Assembly: GCF_019649055.1 (NCBI RefSeq)
Contig: NW_026570224.1
Span: 248,001 to 312,000 of the forward strand
Direction: 5' to 3'
DNA from: Paramacrobiotus metropolitanus
Lineage: Eukaryota > Tardigrada > Eutardigrada > Parachela > Macrobiotidae
DNA length: 64,000 nt
Shown here: positions 56,716-64,000 of the stretch, piece by piece
Layout of the letters: every line of letters begins with the position of its first letter
Numbering within the stretch: the first letter of the stretch is position 1
Notes under the pieces: generated by a model
What the model was told of the DNA's origin: nothing
Seen by the model: the letters and a program-made list of their open reading frames with translations, nothing else
The model's database searches: none
Position numbers and translations under genes: made by a program

Positions 56716-59029
56716 ATGTGGACACTTGTGGGCCTTATTGCGTTGACCTTTACGCGGTCCGCTGCTCTGCGGTCGGATGGACAGGAATTCCGAACAACCG
56801 ACGATGATTACGCTGACGACGTAAGTTTGAGATAAAACACTGAACAGCCTGGAATGATATTCGTTTCTGTTCGCTCTGGAACATTTTTAACATTTCGCTG
56901 TATGAACGACATAATTAGTAAATTTTCGCTGCTTCTGTGCATTTCCACACACAAGTTGACAGAAAGTACAGAATATATACTAAGTAAGAAGTACGGTACT
57001 TTAAACGGTATGACCGGTTTAAGAAAAAAATGTGCCACATACATAAAGTGTGTACGTTGCCAGAACGCATTTAATATAAGTATCTGTTATGCGTTTTACA
57101 GCCAAGAACGGTGTCATTTCCTGCCGATTCAGCATTATTTCATACCGAAAGCGGTGTGATTTATCCAGCGAGCCGCAACATCGGCTTCGGCAGTTTGTTG
57201 GGCGGCCATAACAACGCTGCTGCCTTTAACGATGAAAGCGACGCAGCTCTATCAGCCGACGAGTTGGCCTTAAAAGCTGCCGAAACGGTTTCCCTCTCAG
57301 ATGAACTGAAAACGAAGGAGTTCGTCTTTCCAATGATCCAAGATTCCATGCAACGAGGACGTGTGCAGATTCCTGCTATACCGCAGCTGTTCCGTGGCCC
57401 AACTATTTTTGGTTTTACTGCCAAGAATGTCGGCCGAAAAACGCTTATACAGAAAGCAGCTGGCAGGCAGTTCCTTCTGCAAAAACTCGCCAACGCTGCT
57501 TTTATGCCACACCAATTCGACGTCGTTCCGGACAGCAACACAGAAGAGTTTACACCACCCGACAATTCTTTATCCACATTTTCGCTGTCGATTCTCGGGA
57601 ACAGTCCTTTAATGCGGCGATCAGATGCCCTTTTTGATAACGGCCTGTCTCCGATCCCAATGCCAGCACGGATGCGAAAGCAGCGCACTTCCATGGCGGC
57701 CCGGTTACTTCGGAAATTGGCGCAGTCCCAGCTGGAGAATATTGACAGCTCCGGTGTCGAAGAAGCCGCTCCAGAACCTGACCGGAGCCCCTTCTTTCAA
57801 CCGGAAGCACACAAACGTTTGATTTCCTCTGAAGACATCTCGAAACTCCCGTCCGAAGCAGTTCCTCTACGGTTACCGCATTTGCAAGCCCATGGCGTTC
57901 CCTTATCGTCCGGGCTGATCCCAGACATAATTTTTACGGCATCGTCTCGGAAGGTTCCTGAAATGGATAACGAAAATTTTCCCTCGAATTCTCCATTGTC
58001 CAACGCAAAGCGTCTCGACCAACGTTTACACCGACATTGTCCAATCCCAATCTGGACGTCGTGCAGGCTCTGATGAAGCTGGCTACCGCTTCCCACCGTT
58101 TTAATCCGCCAGTTCCTCGCCGACTAATCGCTCAGCAATTGGATAATGATGTGATGGACCCTTTCATGCTACCAATGATAATCCCCAGTCAAAGCAAACC
58201 CGCCGTGCCGGAGCTGTCTTTTGGCTCAAACCTTTCACCATACCCTGACCTCCATCCTGCCACCATTTTGCAATCGGGGGACCAACCGGAACTGGACAGC
58301 GCGGCCTTTCCACTAATTCGAGATCTCGACAGTTCAAAGGTCTCCGGTGAGAAAATGCCGGGCGAACTGCTTCGCCCCCTTTTCCAGAGCAGCTCGGTCA
58401 ACACGGGGATTCCGGTCGCAGATGACGATGACCAAACTCCCCTGATCGATGACCTCATGGCCCACGGCCTGCGTGACAAAGAGATGGCGTCGAAAGAAGC
58501 GGCGCTGTTCCGCGTTCCCGCTAAATCTTCCACGGACCGCATCGGTTCGATGACTTTCTTAAGTGACTTCTTGCCTTACTCCCGACTCAGACGGCGACAC
58601 CGACAGAAACCTACCTTTCCACCCATCCTGTCAACGCTCTTGCCGACCAACACTAACGATATCGATGATACGGGCGTCAATTGGACGACCACGGAATCCT
58701 CCATTAAACCGGAGCATTCGCTGGAAATTGCCTTGACGTTGAATGACTCCGCTGCAACGCTATTGCCGGTCGGAAGCCTGTTGCCTGTAACACCGCCTGG
58801 AAAATGGCCGAGCGACGATGATAACGAGGTGCCGGTGAGCGGTCGGGGTTTCCGTACGCTGAACATGTTGCGGCCTAATAATGGGTCGACGTTCAGATAC
58901 TTCAAATCCATCACATCGGGTACGGGTACGAACCCGTGCGCTGAAGGGGAACGGTGCAAAAATTATGCACAAGCCGGAAATGCTCTCCCGTTGATGCTGA
59001 CTGGGAATAACGGAACGACCTGGGCCTAA
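56716..59029 (+). CDS. Orphan secreted protein, low-complexity, one apparent frame slip
   Basis: Exon 1 56716-56820 encodes a signal peptide (MWTLVGLIALTFTRSAALRS); exon 2 runs 57102-59029 after gttttacag. About 677 residues. I recognise no domain. The sequence is rich in Pro, Ser, Leu and Asp, with scattered basic stretches (ARMRKQRTSMAARLLRK, SRLRRRHRQK) that could be processing sites. The C terminus has the only close cysteine pair (NPCAEGERCKNY). The frame from 57102 is open to 58073, and the frame that ends at 59029 is open from about 57970; both look coding outside their overlap. No intron of suitable length fits, so a single-base slip near 57970-58073 is likely. An extracellular matrix, cuticle or stress-related secreted role is possible but unsupported. 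Confidence 0.7.
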
Positions 59030-61901
59030 GTAAAACTTTTCTTAAGCGGGTTTGGCTGTTTGTTTGTAGAGGAACGTGCTTCCGAGCGACAGATTTTTCG
59101 ACAATTGTGCACAAATAAATTAAAAGAACGGATGTACAATAAATACGTGCGAGTAAACTTCAGTGCCTGGAATTGTTGTATTGTGTAAGGACTCGCAACA
59201 TTTGTTATATCGTGCGGCAGGCAGCTTGGCAGCCTTCGAGTTTGCAACAAGATGGATTGAAGACGTCATAAACCAGCGCAAGCAGCGTCGGGCCAGTCAA
59301 AAGAAACAGGAAATTGATTTACAAATTATACTCAATTCAAACAGTACGGATATTTCAAATGGTTGTTAATTACGTTTAGCTGTAAGCCTGTAATATAGGT
59401 ACCGTAACGGTTTTGGTCTTACAGTGTCATCGTTTTGGGCATCTTGCGGCTTGCTATTACGTTGCCTCTCCCAGCGGGGAAATTGGCAGTTAACAATAGT
59501 AATTTTAAATTTTGACTAATATAGATATGTATAATACTGGCAAACAGTATGGCTGATCAAATATTAGCTGATTTGACGCGTTTATCAGTTTAAAATTTAC
59601 GTTGAATACTACTGGTAATTGTCCCAGTACCGTTCCACTTAACACAGTTTACGCTCTTTTATTTACCCGGGACGCGTTGCAACTTGCATCTTTCTTGTAG
59701 CAGCTTTTCGCGGCAATTTAATTGATACGCTAATTCCTTGACGCAGTAGCTCTGGTTATGACATTGGCGTGTCATATCCCGGAGGTGATGCGTCAAGAAA
59801 TACCAATCGCTAACGAGCAACGACTGCGAGCAAGCTGCGGCTTCTCCAAGACTCCAAGTGCCAACACAGCCAGTCAAATCAGTCATCGGATGACTCATCA
59901 ATGATGCGTCGTGGTATGCACGGCTATATTGAGCAAAATCGGCCAGATCGTCTCATCAAATCTAGTTAAATCAGTGCGTACAATCCATGGCCTACTTGCA
60001 GGTGAATCTCCTCGGAAACCTGGGCGCATGTGGGCGGTGTAGGAGGTACATATTGTGCAGGCAGTACATTAACGGGATCATCAACAGGCCAATTATTATA
60101 CTCCACGTAATTAGTCATAACCTCTTGTCTGCCGCGCTTCTTCCCTCAACGACAGCATAATAATTCTGCTATCGTGAGAGAAGAAGTGCGGCAGTTATTA
60201 TAACACCCGCTAAAGCACTGATTACAACAGCAACCGTAGCAACAAACCGGATGGGTGCAATGAAGGTCGCTAGGGATACGCACAGGCAGTCGCTGTTGTC
60301 ACCAGACAGCGACAGCGTCTGCATTTCACTAGCGAGTCAGTGACCATGGATAGATCGATCGTGGATCGGATCGTGGCATACAGATAGTCGGCGATTCGAT
60401 CTCGCTGTGACCCGTTGATTTTCAAAGCTTGCAGCTCAACGAAACAACGAAGTGGAATGAAGTTGGCCAACGCACCAACTCCAACTTATATCTACAGGTA
60501 GATTATGCACGATATTTGACAATGTATTGCAGACTTGCAGTTACCAATATTTTTCCGGCGTCCGTCATGGGAACGGCACATCAGCTGCGGCCAATTTAGA
60601 TGAAATGTGCGAGCTTTTTCAAGACTTAAAAATATGTAATCGGTAGTTTGCATAAATTATGTACGCCATGGCTCGGAAAGTCGAAGTGTGCCGCATATGT
60701 CGGAGATTGTGTCGGCTAACGCCGTGAAAGGATATTAAGCCCTGTCACGTATCGGTTTACACTGTTACGGTAGCCTTATGCCAGCGATCGGCACAGAAAT
60801 AGACCACTTTTTTTCTTTGTATTCTGCAGTGCAGTTAGCGGCTTGATTCCAAGCAGCGGGTTCTTGCCGGCTAATGTGGCATCCGAGTGCTGCACCATTG
60901 CGCCGCCGTCTAACCGCTGTCCAAAAACAGCTGCACAACAACTGAATTGTCATGAAACTATCGCGTTTATCTTATCTTACATAGCGTTGATTTCTTGCAC
61001 CTTTTGACTGAGTAAGTTCTGCGTTACTTTAAAGTGAGTAGAGTTTCGGAAAATATTCTTGACAGTAATGTATTAACCAAACGAAAGTGCGTTAACAATG
61101 GCGCCAAGTAAAATCGTGTCGAAATTTTTGAAATAACGCGCAAGCCGATTGGAACGTCAGTCAGCAGCTTGATTTCCTGAATTTCAAATTCAAGCACTTT
61201 TTAAACTGTTGGTTATGGCTATTTTGCCGCAAACACCGCAATGAAAATTTTAATAGGAAATAGGCATCAAAATAACAGGAGTGCAAGCGCAGACACACTG
61301 CGTCACTGTTAAAATAATAAATTAGCCATTTCGAACCTTTTTCGCAGCATGTTACTTTTACTCTACTCGTACTGTTTGAATGCCTTGTTTTTGAATAACC
61401 GCCTTAATAGTAATAACTAATACTACATACCAAAGAGTTGTAAGAAAGCTGCTATTTTTACTATTTCGGTTTATTATTGTTTATTGTAAATGTAGGCTGG
61501 TACCCCATTATGCTAGGATCGATATCTAGCGTGGGAATCTAAACCTGGCTAAACCCGGTGCGTAAAGGTTATTGTACGCACATTTTTTGTTAGTGAATGC
61601 CAAAGCATAAACAGAGTAACGAGTATATCGAGCACTAACAGGCAAACTGCCATGATGCCATCATCACAATAATATTAGCGGTGGTTGTTAAACCACATCA
61701 GTGCACCAAGCGAGGACCAGTGCCACGGAAAAATGGTATTGGGATTGTGAAACTGGAAAAGCGTGACGTGCACTCTTCGTGGCGTCAGACAAACTCTGCT
61801 GTGGAGACTGTATAGTCTGTTATAAAGCGTGTAGTTTTGACGAAGGCTTAATTGCATTACCTTGCGCTTCGCGCTCGGTGCAAACAAGTATAAAAGCAAG
61901 A
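59030..61901. other. Gene-poor repeat-flanking spacer
   Basis: A minus frame at 59901-59659 (ACSQSLLVSDWYFLTHHLRD, then spaced cysteines CHNQSYC...LNCREKLLQERC) looks like the end of a small secreted Cys-containing protein, but I find no signal peptide or confirmed upstream exon. Minus frames at 60270-60470 and 60765-60953 are weaker. Nothing else is seen. Confidence 0.3.
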
Positions 61902-62090
61902 TACAGTAAAACCTCCATGATACGTACACTCTTATGCACGTACACCCTCTGTATTACAATAAGTACACCAAAACACTAACCAAAATTACGTTTCACTGCA
62001 AAAAGCACATCTGAGTTCCGTACACCCTCTGCATTTCGTACGAAATTTTCTTAACGGAGGTGTCACTGTAGTAAGAGAGGTTTCACTGTA
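61902..62090. mobile_element. pogo/Tigger-like MITE
   Basis: The left end is TA-cagtaaaacctcc (61902 onward) and the right end is gaggtttcactg-TA (to 62090); rc of the right end is cagtgaaacctc. These are CAGTRAAACCTC terminal inverted repeats inside TA target duplications, as in pogo-like Tc1/mariner elements. A second right-like end (ggaggtgtcactgta) lies at 62056-62070. Length is ~185 bp with no transposase, so it is non-autonomous. Confidence 0.75.
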
Positions 62091-62270
62091 ATAGAAAGGG
62101 CGTCTGATGTGAAGGAAATAAACGCAGTAATAGCTGCGCTTGATGCGAGAGTGTGACGCCGCGAGCACGCGGTGGCTACGTGGCAGGAAGTCGTGTCATA
62201 TATCCGCAGTTTGCCGCCATATAATCTCCGCGTGAAGGCCGCGTATCCCAAAAAGCGGTCAGAAAACTGT

Positions 62271-62309
62271 TACAAGTGGTATTTCTCTAACGGAGAAATA
62301 CCACTTGTA
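62271..62309. repeat. Perfect 17-bp hairpin
   Basis: tacaagtggtatttctc, loop taacg, then gagaaataccacttgta. The stem is fully complementary. Confidence 0.9.
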
Positions 62310-62387
62310 TCATACCCTCTAACGGAAAAATACTACTGCTCGCTTTGTTGTCCTTGTACTCCTCCATGAAACGCTTTATTTGTCCGG

Positions 62388-63262
62388 CAGTTGCCTCCAT
62401 CTCAGTCATAGGCGGCCAATGTCAAAACGCCGGCAGAATTTTCTGCCGACCGAATTTTTGTGTGGTCAAAATGCCGGCCGAATTTCCGGTGGTCAACATA
62501 CCGGCAGAATTTTTTCAACATTTTCAACTAAAAGTAAAAATTCTAAAAAATATTACCTGCCTCGAGGCATACTTGCCACGCGGTGTATAACAAAGATCTG
62601 GATCTTACAGTTACATAAGGATCTTTATCGGCACGCTTTTAGTGCTCTTGCATTGACAGCGTGCATAGAAACTCCCGGGAGACCGGGAGAGAAAGCAAAA
62701 GCCGCGCAAAAGAGACAAACAGGTGTTCAACAATGCCACAGCGGCAATAACACCGAAGTGTGATTTAGTCTGATTCCTTTTTGGACGTACCTGAGATGAG
62801 CCAGAACTTCTGAGTCTAGACTGGCACAGCTGACTCTCGTAAAAGAACTTCTACGCGCAGACGCGCTCACAAAGGTTTTCTACCTATTTTGTGGCACCTT
62901 ATTTGTCTTTTTTGCGCGGCCTCTTGATTCTCTTTTGCGAGCCAAGAAACACTAAAATCGTGCCGATAAAGAAACTTGTATAATTGCATAAGTGTAGATT
63001 CCCAAACCTTTCTTATACACCGCGTGGCAAGTATGCCTCGAGGCAGGTAATATTTTTTAGTATTTTTACTTACAATTGAAAATGCTGAAAAAATTCTGCC
63101 GGCGTTTTGACCACCGGAAATTCGGCCGGCGTTTTGACCCCACAAAATTCTGTCGGCAGAAAATTCGGCCGGCATTTTGACCACACAAAAATTCGGTCGG
63201 CAGAAAATTCTGCCGGCGTTTTGACACTGGCCGTCATAGGCTAAGACTGAGATGGAGGCAAC
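62388..63262. mobile_element. Foldback element, family B, with GCCGGC subrepeats
   Basis: Arms at about 62388-62770 and 62870-63262 are reverse complements with a ~100-bp centre; ends are agttgcctccatctcagtc / gactgagatggaggcaact. Each arm's outer part has repeats of the form gtcaaaacgccggcagaatt (2-3 in the left arm, 4 in the right). The inner part shares tattacctgcctcgaggcat and acttgccacgcggtgtataa. No transposase frame is visible. Confidence 0.9.
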
Positions 63263-63263
63263 T

Positions 63264-63357
63264 GAATCTTGATGATCACGTTTGACATCAAGCATATCAA
63301 AAGTTATGACTCATAGCTCTTTTGATGTGCTTGATGTCAAACGTGATCATCAAGATT
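63264..63357. repeat. Near-perfect 40-bp hairpin beside the family B element
   Basis: Left stem 63264-63303 (gaatcttgatgatcacgttt, then gacatcaagcatatcaaaag) and right stem about 63318-63357 are complementary except for one base; the loop is ~14 bp (ttatgactcatagct). It abuts the right end of the foldback element. Confidence 0.9.
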
Positions 63358-64000
63358 CCATCCTCGGCATCCGTAATTTCCCTTTTCCGCTGCAGTCATG
63401 TCGCATTTTAGATTGGAAATGTCATCTTCAGCAGTTCTCATATGACGGTTCAACCAACGTACATCAGCGCGAGATGCATCCACTCGGTCTGTGACGGCAG
63501 TGACTTTTAATCCGAAAAATGCAAATGAGAAAAGCGCGCGTTTCTGGCAGCGACGCAGCGCTGCTTTTATACTAAAATATTTGAGACAGCAGTTTGCATT
63601 ACCAAATTTTAGCAATCTAATAAGCGTAGAACAATGTCATATTAACCAGAGCGTAAATTAACAATAGGGCGTGCCATAGGTGTGACAATATAAATTAATC
63701 ATACAATGATGAATCAGTGCAATGCTCCTCATTGTTCGATGGTGACAACTAAAGTGTAGTTATTAATAACTTTTGCTGCCCTAATTATAACGCTTCGATG
63801 ATCCTATAATTATGCAGCAATATTTTTACCGTTAACAGACCCTGTCCATGTGGAGCATGCTGATACCGGAAATGTGCTGTGCTAAACCATGTGCTAGGCC
63901 GTTGTTGTACTAAACCATGTGCTAGGCCGTTGGTAAATCAATCATAAGTTTAATTCCGGATTTCTTGGGAATTACTATGGTATTCTGAATAAGAATATTC
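63358..64000. other. Terminal spacer with a short tandem duplication
   Basis: No gene seen. ctaaaccatgtgctaggccg occurs twice in tandem (about 63882 and 63911), period ~29 bp. Confidence 0.6.

Noticed and set aside
62380-63295. Peptide repeats such as QNAGRIFCRPNF encoded by the family B arms
   Set aside because: They arise from translating the DNA subrepeats and appear in both arms; not evidence of a protein gene.
1-64000. CRISPR arrays, rRNA, tRNA and prokaryotic operons
   Set aside because: None seen. The repeats lack regular repeat-spacer structure, I found no tRNA T-loop consensus in a cloverleaf context, and the genes are intron-rich and animal-type.

Overview
The window is animal nuclear DNA. 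Genes are split by many GT-AG introns (about 40 bp to 3 kb), coding exons are GC-rich at third positions, introns and spacers are AT-rich, and there are no operons. The gene set (TRPA channel, cysteine-string protein, AMT-type ammonium transporter, rhodopsin-family GPCRs, MARCH E3 ligase, chromodomain protein) is metazoan. Small introns, several orphan proteins and an F-box protein of a style I associate with tardigrades suggest an ecdysozoan invertebrate, possibly a tardigrade. That placement is inference.

Layout. 1-3661 (+): 18 exons of a TRPA-type ankyrin channel, with the 5' end cut by the window edge. About 5006-11093 (+): a large orphan protein, mostly disordered, with a coiled coil and one compact domain. 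12940-17569 (-): a multi-exon F-box protein whose introns and 3' flank carry foldback elements; a decayed LINE reverse-transcriptase fragment sits at 16545-16880. 18527-21689 (+): cysteine-string protein (DNAJC5). 22395-25369 (-): AMT-type ammonium transporter with a His-rich tail. 27827-33299 (+): GPCR with prostanoid-receptor-like features and an apparent one-base slip in TM7. 35982-40701 (+): chromodomain protein with repeated phase-1 basic exons. 41650-43503 (+): broken sialate O-acetylesterase-like gene, lying next to a duplicated copy of the 3' end of the MARCH gene. 44659-49320 (-): MARCH-type RING-CH E3 ligase. 49321-56715: gene-poor, with a fragmentary GPCR-like region and odd tandem repeats. 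56716-59029 (+): orphan secreted protein. 59030-64000: repeat-rich, with a pogo-like MITE, hairpins and a second family of foldback element.

The genes do not form a pathway; each looks independently regulated. Several encode signalling or membrane proteins (TRPA, CSP, two GPCR-like genes). For TRPA, CSP, AMT, MARCH and the chromodomain gene, the exon lengths I derived sum to a multiple of three, which supports those models. Four other genes show apparent single-frame slips, so base-level assembly errors should be considered before calling pseudogenes.

The most unusual observations are: (a) strong enrichment of the octamer AAAGGTCA, the NR4A/NBRE half-site, in the first 10 kb; (b) two unrelated foldback families with a similar arm-spacer-arm design; (c) a duplicated MARCH 3' end beside a decaying esterase; and (d) tandem repeats that each carry splice-site-like sequence. 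I found no complete new defence-like or enzymatic system.
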